Assembly: GCA_016650415.1 (NCBI GenBank) | Contig: JAENVU010000004.1 | Span: 1 to 12,912, forward strand | Reading direction: 5' to 3' | DNA length: 12,912 bases | Origin: Acidimicrobiia bacterium | GTDB taxonomy: Bacteria; Actinomycetota; Acidimicrobiia; IMCC26256; JAENVU01 | Part shown: positions 5,438 through 11,973 of the stretch, piece by piece | Layout of the letters: each line of letters opens with the position of its first letter | How positions within the stretch are numbered: position 1 is the stretch's first letter | Program-made: the position numbers and the translations under genes | The notes under the pieces: model-generated | Databases searched by the model: none | Told to the model about the DNA's origin: nothing | The model's input: only the letters and a program-made list of their open reading frames with translations

Positions 5438-6583
5438 ATGGACTTCACCTATCCCCCCGAGGCGGAAGCGTTCCGCACCGAGTTCCGCACGTGGCTCGAG
5501 GCTCATCTGACCGACGAGTTCCGTGGTGACGCCGACGGACCGTTGATGATGAGCGGCGCGAACCTCGCGGCCTTGCGGCGCTGGAACGGAATGCTCGCGG
5601 ACGCGCGCTATGCCGCGATTTCCTGGCCCCGGGAATTCGGCGGACGCGGCGCCGGGATCATGGAGCAGGTGGTATTCGCCGAAGAGATGCAGCGGGCGGG
5701 CGCGCCCGGCACGCTGAACCCGATCGGGCTGGCCAACATCGCGCCGGCGATCATCGAGTTCGGGACCGATGCCCAACGCCGGACCCATCTCTCCCGCATG
5801 CTGCGCGGCGACGACGTCTGGTGTCAGGGCTTCTCCGAGCCGGACGCGGGCTCGGATCTCGCGTCGTTGTCGTGTCGGGCCGAACTCGTCGACGACCATT
5901 TCGTAGTGAACGGTCAGAAGACCTGGAACACCTACGGTCATCTGGCCAACTGGTGCGAGTTGCTGGTGCGCACCGATCCCGACCGACCGAAGCATCGCGG
6001 CATTTCGTGTCTCCTGGTCGATCTCACCCTTCCGGGCGTCGAGGTCCGACCGCTCGTCACGATCACCGGCGACCACGAGTTCAACGAGATCTTCTTCACC
6101 GACGTGCGGGTCCCGGCCACCTCGCTGCTCGGGCCACTCCACGACGGCTGGCGAGTGGCCATGACGACACTCGCCTACGAGCGCGGCGGCGTCGCCGGCC
6201 TTCATCTCGGCCTGCGGGCCAAAATTCAGCGGCTGATCGACGATGCGACTGGCATCGATGCCACCCGTGATCCTGTGAACCGACAGGCGTTGGCTGCGCT
6301 GTACCTCGAAGGCGAACTCCTGAAGCTGATTGCCGACCGCGCGATCTCCGGTGCCCTCCACGGACGGGCGCTGGGTCCCGAGGGTTCGATCGCGAAACTG
6401 GTCTGGAGCGAAGCCGAACAGTATCTCGGCGAGGTCGCCGGCGAGGTCCTCGGGCCTGATGCGAACGCCGGATCGTGGGGCCGAACTCGCGTGTACATGC
6501 GCGCGCTCACCATCGCCGGAGGCACGACGCAGGTCAACAAGAACATCATCGCGCAGCGCATCCTCGGGCTGCCGCGCCAGTGA
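5438..6583 (+). CDS. Acyl-CoA dehydrogenase (FadE-like)
   Basis: FAD enzyme catalysing alpha,beta-dehydrogenation of an acyl-CoA, 381 residues, normal length. Visible parts are the N-terminal helical domain; the flavin motif GFSEPDAGSDLA (131-142); VNGQKTW (157-163); FTDVRVP; the C-terminal helical domain; and the FAD-contact end TIAGGTTQVNKNIIAQRILGLPR (358-380). At the site of the medium-chain enzyme's catalytic Glu (YEGT) this protein has a glycine (IAGGT). The alternative base used by isovaleryl- and long-chain-type enzymes appears as Glu248 in LAYERGG. It is therefore probably active, with substrate preference shifted toward branched or bulky acyl groups (inference). Many actinobacterial sterol-type dehydrogenases act as heteromers, but no partner subunit is encoded here. 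The ATG has a GGAGAG site 6 nt upstream. Divergent from the acyl-CoA synthetase gene. Confidence 0.93.
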   Translation: MDFTYPPEAEAFRTEFRTWLEAHLTDEFRGDADGPLMMSGANLAALRRWNGMLADARYAAISWPREFGGRGAGIMEQVVFAEEMQRAGAPGTLNPIGLANIAPAIIEFGTDAQRRTHLSRMLRGDDVWCQGFSEPDAGSDLASLSCRAELVDDHFVVNGQKTWNTYGHLANWCELLVRTDPDRPKHRGISCLLVDLTLPGVEVRPLVTITGDHEFNEIFFTDVRVPATSLLGPLHDGWRVAMTTLAYERGGVAGLHLGLRAKIQRLIDDATGIDATRDPVNRQALAALYLEGELLKLIADRAISGALHGRALGPEGSIAKLVWSEAEQYLGEVAGEVLGPDANAGSWGRTRVYMRALTIAGGTTQVNKNIIAQRILGLPRQ

Positions 6584-6660
6584 CGACGCGCTGCGGATTC
6601 GGTGTTCATTCGGCGTTGGACCGACGCTGAGCGAGTCAAACGCGCAATGATGGGGTGGTG

Positions 6661-6960
6661 ATGCACTCGCAACCGAACCCGCTCGACGCATGGGACCACT
6701 GGGTCGGACAGCTCGAAACCGGTCCGCTGGACCGCGAGAGCTACGAGATGCTGCTCCAGGCCCGGGCCGAGCTCAACGATGCGTTGGAGATCTCCGGCAA
6801 GGAACAGGACTGGAAGTCGGCCGACCGGATCGACCATCGATTCCACGTACTGACCCAGCGAGTCGCCGAGAGCCCGTACGAGTCTCCTGATCGAGTCGGT
6901 TGGTGGTGGAACCGGCTGCCGTCGGCCAAGAAGTACCGCGCGTATCTCGACGCGACCTAG
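6661..6960 (+). CDS. Hypothetical protein, 99 residues, tryptophan-rich
   Basis: I do not recognise a family. The product is a hydrophilic, mostly helical 99-residue protein with many acidic residues, no signal peptide and no membrane segment. Six tryptophans stand out: two early (DAWDHWVGQ), one central (KEQDWKSADR) and three consecutive near the end (VGWWWNRLP). The middle third (about 24-65) reads as a helical hairpin with leucines and charged residues, consistent with an oligomeric or adaptor protein. The frame is uninterrupted, shows actinobacterial codon bias, and fills the gap between the acyl-CoA dehydrogenase and the convergent P450 stop, so I treat it as real. In-frame GTGs at 6655 and 6658 are alternative starts; no good ribosome site separates them. 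Downstream only 15 nt lie between its stop and the P450 stop. Confidence 0.6.
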   Translation: MHSQPNPLDAWDHWVGQLETGPLDRESYEMLLQARAELNDALEISGKEQDWKSADRIDHRFHVLTQRVAESPYESPDRVGWWWNRLPSAKKYRAYLDAT

Positions 6961-6975
6961 CCGGGCTCGACGCGC

Positions 6976-8154
6976 TCAGGCGTGAACGACGACGTTGCTG
7001 TACCCGGCGACGTTGGACATGTGCACCCGACGACTCAGCGATTCGTCGACGCGGAAGTCGGGCCAGCGATTCGCGATCTCGTCGAACGCGATCCGGCTCT
7101 CCAAGCGCGCGAGGGCCGCGCCGAGGCACGTGTGGATACCGTGACCGAAGCCCACGTTGAGCATCAGCGGCCGCTCGATCGAGAACGCATCCGGATCCGG
7201 ATACGCGCGCTCGTCCCGGTTCGCCGCACCCGTGATGAGGAGCACCGGCTCACCTGCGGGAATGACCTGGCCGTGCCACTCGGTCGCGGTGTTGCTCCAG
7301 CGACCCTGGTATTGGGACGGCGCCCAGTACCGGAGCACCTCTTCGACCGCGGGCACGAGCAACTCTCGGTTCCCGACGAGCTTGTGCCACTCCTGCGGGT
7401 TGCGGTGGAACAGCACGACACCGTTCCCCACCAGCTTGGTCACGGTCTCGGATCCCGCGGCGGCGAGGAGCCCGGCGAAGCCCGCCACCTCGTCGTTCGT
7501 GAGCCCCGCGGCGATGAGGCCGGAGAACATGTCGTCGGTCGGCCGGTGCCGGCGTTCCTCGGCGAGGCCGGAGAGGTACTCGACTTGGAACAGCATCGCC
7601 TCCATGCCCGCTTGGGTCGGACTCGGATCACCGGGTTCGCGCCGGAGGACGGCATCTGTCCAGTGCCGGATCTGTTGCCGATCGCCCTCGGGAATCCCCA
7701 GGATCTCGCAGATCACCTCGACCGGGAACGGACCGGCGAAGCCGCTCACGATGTCGGCGCCGCTTGGATCGGTCGGATCGATCTCGTCGAGGTACCGAGT
7801 CACGAGGCGGCGGATCATGGGTTCGAGGTCGGCGACCGCCTTCGGGGTGAACACCCGGCTCACGAGCCCGCGCAGTTGGTCATGATCCGGCGGATCCATG
7901 AAGATGATGGACCCACGCGCCATCTCGAGCGCGTTCGGATGGGTGAGCATGTCGATCGTGATCCCGTGGGAACTGGTGAAGGTCTGCCAATCCCGGTGGG
8001 CCGCGAGGACGTCGTCGTAGCGCGAGAGCGCATAGAACCCGTAGTGATTGTTGCGGTACACCGGGGCGTCGTCGCGCAGGCGGCGGTAGGTCTCGTACGG
8101 ATCGTCGAAGTACGTCTCGGAGTACGGATCGAACTCGATGGCTACGTCGTTCAT
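6976..8154 (-). CDS. Cytochrome P450
   Basis: Soluble bacterial class I-type P450 monooxygenase, 392 residues, normal length, needing ferredoxin and a reductase from elsewhere in the genome. Motifs: the I-helix oxygen-activation segment LAAAGSETVT (230-239, Ala-Gly-x-x-Thr with Thr237); the K-helix ExxR as Glu272-Val-Leu-Arg275; the meander region ANRDERAYPDPDAF (311-324); and the heme loop FGHGIHTCLGAALA (336-349) with ligand Cys343. The I-helix and heme loop resemble actinobacterial sterol, fatty-acid and terpene hydroxylases; the family number cannot be assigned by eye. An upstream in-frame start at 8322 would add 56 residues of low-complexity sequence inside the previous gene. The ATG at 8154 is chosen because its ATGA overlaps the preceding stop and begins a typical P450 N-terminus. 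It is the last gene of a coupled operon with the thiolase-like protein and enoyl-CoA hydratase. Confidence 0.95.
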   Translation of the reverse strand: MNDVAIEFDPYSETYFDDPYETYRRLRDDAPVYRNNHYGFYALSRYDDVLAAHRDWQTFTSSHGITIDMLTHPNALEMARGSIIFMDPPDHDQLRGLVSRVFTPKAVADLEPMIRRLVTRYLDEIDPTDPSGADIVSGFAGPFPVEVICEILGIPEGDRQQIRHWTDAVLRREPGDPSPTQAGMEAMLFQVEYLSGLAEERRHRPTDDMFSGLIAAGLTNDEVAGFAGLLAAAGSETVTKLVGNGVVLFHRNPQEWHKLVGNRELLVPAVEEVLRYWAPSQYQGRWSNTATEWHGQVIPAGEPVLLITGAANRDERAYPDPDAFSIERPLMLNVGFGHGIHTCLGAALARLESRIAFDEIANRWPDFRVDESLSRRVHMSNVAGYSNVVVHA

Positions 8155-9638
8155 ACGAGCACCATATTGACATCGGGGCGGTCGGGATGCGGTCCGGTGC
8201 GGATACGACGGCCGATCCACTCCGAATGCTCTGCGTCGGCCAGGAGATCGGCATCCTCGATCCGGCAATAGCACCGGGCCCGATCCTCCCGTTCCGCCAG
8301 ATCGGCGACCACGAGCCCCCACGTCGCACCCTCACGGCCGTGCACGACCGAGACACTCGCAACCGTCGCGTCGCCCGCGTACCGGTCGACGATCGGAACC
8401 GTCGCCGGAGGTGGGCCGGCACCGGGGACGCGGACCGTTCCCGGTTCGGTGGAGTAGACCCCGGCGACGTGTTTGGTCATGTGCATGCCGACCCCGGTCA
8501 CGAGACCGTATGAGCCCGGGTCGTGTCGCAGCGTCCGCACCATGTGCGCAATCGCGTGGGTCAGATAATCACTGCCCGCGCCTCCGTGATAGGGCAACCC
8601 GCCGGTCACGGTCAGGGCGCGTGAGTCGCCGGAGGTGAGCTCCAGCGCGTCGCGCATGAAGTTCACCGATGACCCGAAGCACGAATAGAGGTCGAGGTGG
8701 GCGATGTCGTCGATCCCGATGTCGGCGTGATCGAACGCAGTCGCGGTCACCGCGCGCATGGCCGGCGACTGCCAGAGATCCGGATGCTCGGCGACGTAGG
8801 TCGCATCGGTGGCGAAATGCCAACCCCGGAGATACACGCGCTGATCGCGCGGGATGCCGAGGGCGTCGGCCTGCCCGTCGGTCGTCAGGAAAATGGCCGC
8901 GGCCATGTCGACGTCCATGATCGAGACCATGTACTTGGTGTACGGCGATCCGACCATCCGGTTCTCCGCCGTCGGCGTGATGATCTCCTCGGCCGTGCGC
9001 TCGATGGGAAACCAGGCCTCGGGGTTGGCCGCGGCCACAGTGGTGAACCGGTGCCATTGCTCGCCGAGTTGGGCGCGGTAGGTCTCGACGTCGGTGCCGA
9101 GATGGCCGCGGCGGGCGACATCGAACAGCGCGAACGTCAACCACGCCTGGAACGCCTCGTGGGCGACCTCGGCTGGATGGAATGACGCCTCCCACGGGAA
9201 CTCCGGCTTGAGCTCCGGGCGGTACGAGTACGGGAATCGCTCGCCGGCTTTCTTGAACCGGCGTTGCGTATCGAGCGCCTCGGCACCGACGACCAGCGCC
9301 ACGTCGAGTTCCCCGCGCCAGAGCCGCGCCGCGGCCTCCTGGACCAGGACCTGAGGTGTCGTGCCGCCGATCCCGGAGTACGCCGCACGACGCGGGGTGA
9401 TTCCGAGGCGCTGCGTGAACCGCGCGGTGGGATCGTCGTACTGCCAGGTCTGGCAGTACACGACGTCGACGCTGTCGAGGCGCGGTATCAGGGACACGCC
9501 GGCATCCGCCTCGGCGTGGCGCGTGACGGTTTCCCACATCGCGAAGGGTTCGGGCGCGCCGGCCGCGCCGGTGTCGGCGGGATGCCAGGTGTGGGTGCCG
9601 ACACCGACGATGCAGGGCGTTCGAGGGTCGACGGTCAC
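8151..9638 (-). CDS. Thiolase-like protein (TLP1/Rv1867-like) with extra C-terminal domain
   Basis: Thiolase-fold protein of 495 residues, longer than ordinary thiolases (about 400). Thiolase-fold features include the strand PCIVGVGTHTW (8-18), DSVDVVYCQTW, LDVALVVGAEALDTQ (111-125), HLDLYSCFGSSVNF (314-327), TGGLPYHGGAGSDYLTHAIAH (345-365) and VTGVGMHMTKHVAGVYS (380-396). From about 415 on, a separate beta-rich domain (VDRYAGDATVASVSVVHGREGATWGLVVADL) matches the added C-terminal domain of mycobacterial thiolase-like protein type 1, by recall. Where thiolases carry the nucleophilic cysteine, this protein reads YSGIGGTTP (87-95), with no Cys, and the usual GHP and CxGGG motifs are replaced. 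It may bind acyl-CoA or catalyse a different step; classical thiolysis is doubtful. The GTG start overlaps the enoyl-CoA hydratase stop by 4 nt, and its stop overlaps the P450 ATG by 4 nt. Confidence 0.87.
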   Translation of the reverse strand: MTVDPRTPCIVGVGTHTWHPADTGAAGAPEPFAMWETVTRHAEADAGVSLIPRLDSVDVVYCQTWQYDDPTARFTQRLGITPRRAAYSGIGGTTPQVLVQEAAARLWRGELDVALVVGAEALDTQRRFKKAGERFPYSYRPELKPEFPWEASFHPAEVAHEAFQAWLTFALFDVARRGHLGTDVETYRAQLGEQWHRFTTVAAANPEAWFPIERTAEEIITPTAENRMVGSPYTKYMVSIMDVDMAAAIFLTTDGQADALGIPRDQRVYLRGWHFATDATYVAEHPDLWQSPAMRAVTATAFDHADIGIDDIAHLDLYSCFGSSVNFMRDALELTSGDSRALTVTGGLPYHGGAGSDYLTHAIAHMVRTLRHDPGSYGLVTGVGMHMTKHVAGVYSTEPGTVRVPGAGPPPATVPIVDRYAGDATVASVSVVHGREGATWGLVVADLAEREDRARCYCRIEDADLLADAEHSEWIGRRIRTGPHPDRPDVNMVLV

Positions 9639-10444
9639 CGACCCTGCCAGTGCGGTGGGCGCTTCTCCGCGAACGCTCGGGGACCTTCCTTGGCATCTTC
9701 GGTCGCGAAGATCGTCGACGAGATCGCGGCCTCGTTGCGATACGCGTCGCGCAGGTCCATCCCGAGTCCCTCCCAGACGCTCTGCTTGGTCGCTCGCACC
9801 GCGAGCGGCGCGTTCGCGGTGATCCGACGGGCGTACGCGTACGCCGCGTCCAGGAGTTCACGACGCGGCACGACGGAGTTTAGTAATCCCATGGCGAGTG
9901 CTCGTGACGCGGGGATCAGATCGGCACAGAGCAGGAACTCCATGGCGTGGGGGAACGGAATCTGGCGGGGGAGTCGCACGGTGGTGCCACCACCGGCGAA
10001 GAGACCCCGCTTGGGCTCCATGACCGCGAATCGGGCCTCGGGACAGGCCACGCGCAGGTCGGCGCCACCGAGCATCTCCATGCCGCCCGCAGTACAGAAT
10101 CCGTTGACCGCGGCGATGATCGGCTTCCAGATCTTGGCGCCTCGCAGCACTGCTCGGGTGCCGTCGTCGAGCCGGTAGCCGTCGATCTCGGTGAGGCCCT
10201 CGGCCCGGATCCGCTCGCCCAGCGCCGTGATGGCCGGCACGTAGGTCTTCAGATCGGCGCCGGTGAAGAACGCGTCCTCGACGCCGGTGACGATCGCGAC
10301 CCACGCATCGGGATCGGCGTCGAAACGCTCCCACGCCTCCCTCAACCATTTGAAATGATCGAGGTCGGCGGAGTTGCGGGCCTCCGGTCGATCGATGGTG
10401 ATCAGGACGATGTGTTCGTCGTCAAGGTCGTAGTGAATCGCCAC
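9635..10444 (-). CDS. Enoyl-CoA hydratase/isomerase (crotonase fold)
   Basis: Crotonase-family protein, 269 residues, usual length, expected to hydrate a trans-2-enoyl-CoA. The oxyanion-hole segments are AFFTGADLKTY (58-68) and VNGFCTAGGMEML (113-125). Candidate catalytic acids are Glu123 (AGGME) and Glu143 (VMEPKRGLF), the positions used by true hydratases, so activity is likely. GGGTTVRLPRQIPFPHAMEFLL (151-172) is the usual hexamer/helix segment. The C-terminus (ATEDAKEGPRAFAEKRPPHW) is typical of the family. GTG start with a GGGGGA site about 6 nt upstream. It is first in a three-gene run with the thiolase-like protein and P450. The permease gene upstream on the same strand ends 33 nt before it, so read-through from that gene is also possible. 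Confidence 0.92.
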   Translation of the reverse strand: MAIHYDLDDEHIVLITIDRPEARNSADLDHFKWLREAWERFDADPDAWVAIVTGVEDAFFTGADLKTYVPAITALGERIRAEGLTEIDGYRLDDGTRAVLRGAKIWKPIIAAVNGFCTAGGMEMLGGADLRVACPEARFAVMEPKRGLFAGGGTTVRLPRQIPFPHAMEFLLCADLIPASRALAMGLLNSVVPRRELLDAAYAYARRITANAPLAVRATKQSVWEGLGMDLRDAYRNEAAISSTIFATEDAKEGPRAFAEKRPPHWQGR

Positions 10445-10470
10445 GCGGGTCCCCCAAGGTCGTTCGGGGA

Positions 10471-10476
10471 ACCGTA
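10471..10476 (-). promoter_or_regulatory. Possible -10 box (TACGGT) for the hydratase-thiolase-P450 operon
   Basis: TACGGT on the minus strand fits TANNNT and lies 26 nt before the GTG start, allowing a short leader with the GGGGGA ribosome site. It abuts the permease stop codon. No matching -35 was recognised, so this is a weak call. Confidence 0.25.
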
Positions 10477-10477
10477 C

Positions 10478-11377
10478 TCAGCCGGGCGGAAGCGCCGCCT
10501 CGGCCGCAGCGACGTCGCGACCGAGGACGAGACTGCGTACCAACAGCGCCGCGCCGACGGCCGCGCCGAGTCCGAGGAAGCCGAGGATCAGTTCGTTCGG
10601 CGCCTCGAGCAGTTTCGCTCCGGAAGCGAGAAGCACAAACACCAGGATCGGCCGGATGATGTGATCGGGAGCACGCGAGGAGATCCGCGCGCCGATGAGT
10701 ACTCCCGGGATCGCGCCGACCATGAGCGAGGTCGCGATTCCGAACTCGACGTGGCCGAACAACATGTGGCCGAGTGCCGCGGCGCCGACGAGTGGAACCG
10801 CCTGCACCAAATCGGTCCCGACGAGCTGGCCCGCCGCGAGTGACGGATAGAGCAGGAGCAGCAACACGATGATCAACGATCCCGAACCCACCGACGTCAT
10901 GCCGACGATCAGTCCGCCGACGATGCCGATGAACAGGGTCGGGATCGGTCGCACCCGGAGCGCGTGCTGCGCGCCGTCGACCGCCAGATGCATACCCCGC
11001 CGACGGTTGATCTCGTGCCGGACCACCATGGACGTTGCGGCCATGACCAGCGCATACCCCAGGTACCGCTTGACGATGGCCGACACGTCGTCGCCACCGA
11101 TGGCGTTGAGGAGCAGGACCCCGGCGAACGCCGACGGCACGGAACCGAGGCAGAGCCATTTGACCAAGCCGTAGTTGACGGTGCCTTCCTTGGCGTGAAC
11201 GCCGGCGCCGAACGGCTTCATGACGAGCGAGACGACCAGGTCGCTCGAAACGGCCGTGACCGGATCGACACCGAAGAAGATGACGAGCATCGGCGTCATC
11301 AGCGCGCCGCCGCCCATACCCGTGAGCCCGACCACTGCACCGACGCCGAGCCCGCCGAGCGCCAACAACCAGTCCAC
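10478..11377 (-). CDS. TauE/SafE-family membrane permease (sulfite/sulfate-type anion transporter)
   Basis: Integral membrane protein of the TSUP (TauE/SafE, formerly DUF81) family, 299 residues, with roughly eight hydrophobic segments in two halves. Each half opens with a glycine-rich helix: LGGLGVGAVVGLTGMGGGALMTPML near the N-terminus and FIGIVGGLIVGMTSVGSGSLIIVLLLLL mid-protein, the diagnostic internal repeat of the family. The charged segment VRHEINRRRGMHL marks a cytoplasmic loop between halves. Family members move sulfite, sulfate, organosulfonates or other small anions. Here the divergent Rrf2-cysQ-cysD genes make a sulfur oxyanion the best guess (inference from context). An upstream start at 11416 is open, but the GTG at 11377 is preferred: a GGAGG site sits 5 nt before it and it yields the family N-terminus. 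Confidence 0.9.
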   Translation of the reverse strand: MDWLLALGGLGVGAVVGLTGMGGGALMTPMLVIFFGVDPVTAVSSDLVVSLVMKPFGAGVHAKEGTVNYGLVKWLCLGSVPSAFAGVLLLNAIGGDDVSAIVKRYLGYALVMAATSMVVRHEINRRRGMHLAVDGAQHALRVRPIPTLFIGIVGGLIVGMTSVGSGSLIIVLLLLLYPSLAAGQLVGTDLVQAVPLVGAAALGHMLFGHVEFGIATSLMVGAIPGVLIGARISSRAPDHIIRPILVFVLLASGAKLLEAPNELILGFLGLGAAVGAALLVRSLVLGRDVAAAEAALPPG

Positions 11378-11409
11378 GTGAACCTCCGCACCCTGCGTAT
11401 ATCTGGACG

Positions 11410-11424
11410 GACCCAATCTGGGTC
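11410..11424. promoter_or_regulatory. Inverted repeat GACCCA-ATC-TGGGTC, candidate operator
   Basis: A perfect 6-bp inverted repeat with a 3-nt spacer lies in the permease leader, downstream of its predicted start site and upstream of its GTG. Its place in the shared control region of the permease and the Rrf2 gene makes it a candidate binding site for that regulator. It is shorter than the roughly 25-bp imperfect palindromes typical of Rrf2 proteins, so a transcript hairpin or chance remain possible. Confidence 0.35.
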
Positions 11425-11442
11425 GAGTCGGTGAAGTCGATC

Positions 11443-11471
11443 AGATTAGTCGAGATTATCAAGTTGGGCAA
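11443..11471 (-). promoter_or_regulatory. Predicted sigma-A-type promoter of the permease gene
   Basis: On the minus strand, -35 TTGCCC (11466-11471) and -10 TAATCT (11443-11448) are separated by exactly 17 bp. This predicts a start near 11436 and a leader of about 59 nt. The -10 is one copy of a direct repeat: AGATTA (plus strand) occurs at 11443-11448 and 11453-11458, one helical turn apart. TTGG-GCAA-CCAA (11464-11475) overlaps the -35. Regulator binding here would affect the permease directly. Confidence 0.5.
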
Positions 11472-11490
11472 CCAAACCGACAACGTCCAC

Positions 11491-11496
11491 TATCGT
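11491..11496 (+). promoter_or_regulatory. TATCGT -10 box of the Rrf2 gene, likely leaderless
   Basis: TATCGT fits TANNNT and lies 8 nt before the GTG start at 11505. No Shine-Dalgarno is present, so the transcript probably starts at or next to the start codon. It faces away from the permease promoter, about 45 bp from that -10. Confidence 0.45.
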
Positions 11497-11504
11497 CAGA
11501 TCCC

Positions 11505-11963
11505 GTGAAGATCTCCGCGAAGGCCGACTACGCCGTCCGGCTCGGCGCGGAGTTGGCGGCGCGCCCACCGAACACGCCGATCACCGGCCCGGCCCTCGCC
11601 GCCGCCCAAGCCGCTCCCCTGGCCTTTTGCGAGAACATCCTGGGCCTCCTCCGGACCGCGGGAATCGTGGCGACCCGGCGGGGCGCCGAAGGCGGGTACT
11701 TCTTGGCACTTGCGCCCAAGGACGTCACGGTCGCCGACGTGATCCGGGCCGTCGACGGCCCACTCGCGGCCGTGCACGGCGATGCCCCCGAGTCGGTCAG
11801 CTATCTCGGGCCGGCCGCCCGGCTCGCCGACGTCTGGATCGCCGTCCGGGCCAGCCTTCGCGATGTGCTCGAAGGCGTCACCCTCGCCGACCTGGCGGCC
11901 GGAAAGTTGCCCGCCCGAGTCGAGAAGTTGGCGGCCCGGCCCGAAGCCCGAATCCGTCGATGA
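11505..11963 (+). CDS. Rrf2-family transcriptional regulator
   Basis: DNA-binding repressor or activator of the Rrf2 family (IscR, NsrR, CymR and relatives), 152 residues, normal length. The N-terminal winged helix is clear: MKISAKADYAVRLGAELA (1-18), a recognition-helix region with CENILGLLRTAGIVATRRG (42-60), and the wing AEGGYFLALAPKDVTVADVIRAVDGPL (61-87). Fe-S members carry three cysteines in the loop after this point. Here that loop (88-106) has none, and the only cysteine is Cys42 in the helix-turn-helix. It is therefore unlikely to bind a cluster and looks more like the cysteine-metabolism regulator CymR (inference). It diverges from an anion permease and lies 10 nt upstream of a cysQ-type gene with cysD beyond, so a sulfur-assimilation regulon is the expected target. 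Confidence 0.9.
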   Translation: MKISAKADYAVRLGAELAARPPNTPITGPALAAAQAAPLAFCENILGLLRTAGIVATRRGAEGGYFLALAPKDVTVADVIRAVDGPLAAVHGDAPESVSYLGPAARLADVWIAVRASLRDVLEGVTLADLAAGKLPARVEKLAARPEARIRR

Positions 11964-11973
11964 AAGCGAGCTC

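Noticed and set aside
3333..5510. Open plus-strand frame of about 725 codons antisense to dut and the acyl-CoA synthetase
   Set aside because: Its composition is rich in Arg, His, Asp and Val as expected for a high-GC antisense shadow. It crosses two well-supported genes and has no recognisable domain.
6584..6654. Possible terminator after the acyl-CoA dehydrogenase gene
   Set aside because: Only a 4-5-bp imperfect pairing around GGCGT/ACGC is visible, too weak to call.
6982..8271. Open plus-strand frame of about 429 codons antisense to the P450
   Set aside because: Mirror of P450 codon periodicity in high-GC DNA; no domain and no ribosome site.
7979..8322. Longer P450 start at 8322
   Set aside because: The extra 56 residues are low-complexity and lie in the preceding gene; ATG 8154 gives the family N-terminus and an ATGA overlap.
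10422..11483. Minus-strand frame of about 353 codons overlapping the permease gene in another frame
   Set aside because: Same strand, wrong frame, Arg-rich. The permease frame has clear hydrophobic helices and a ribosome site.
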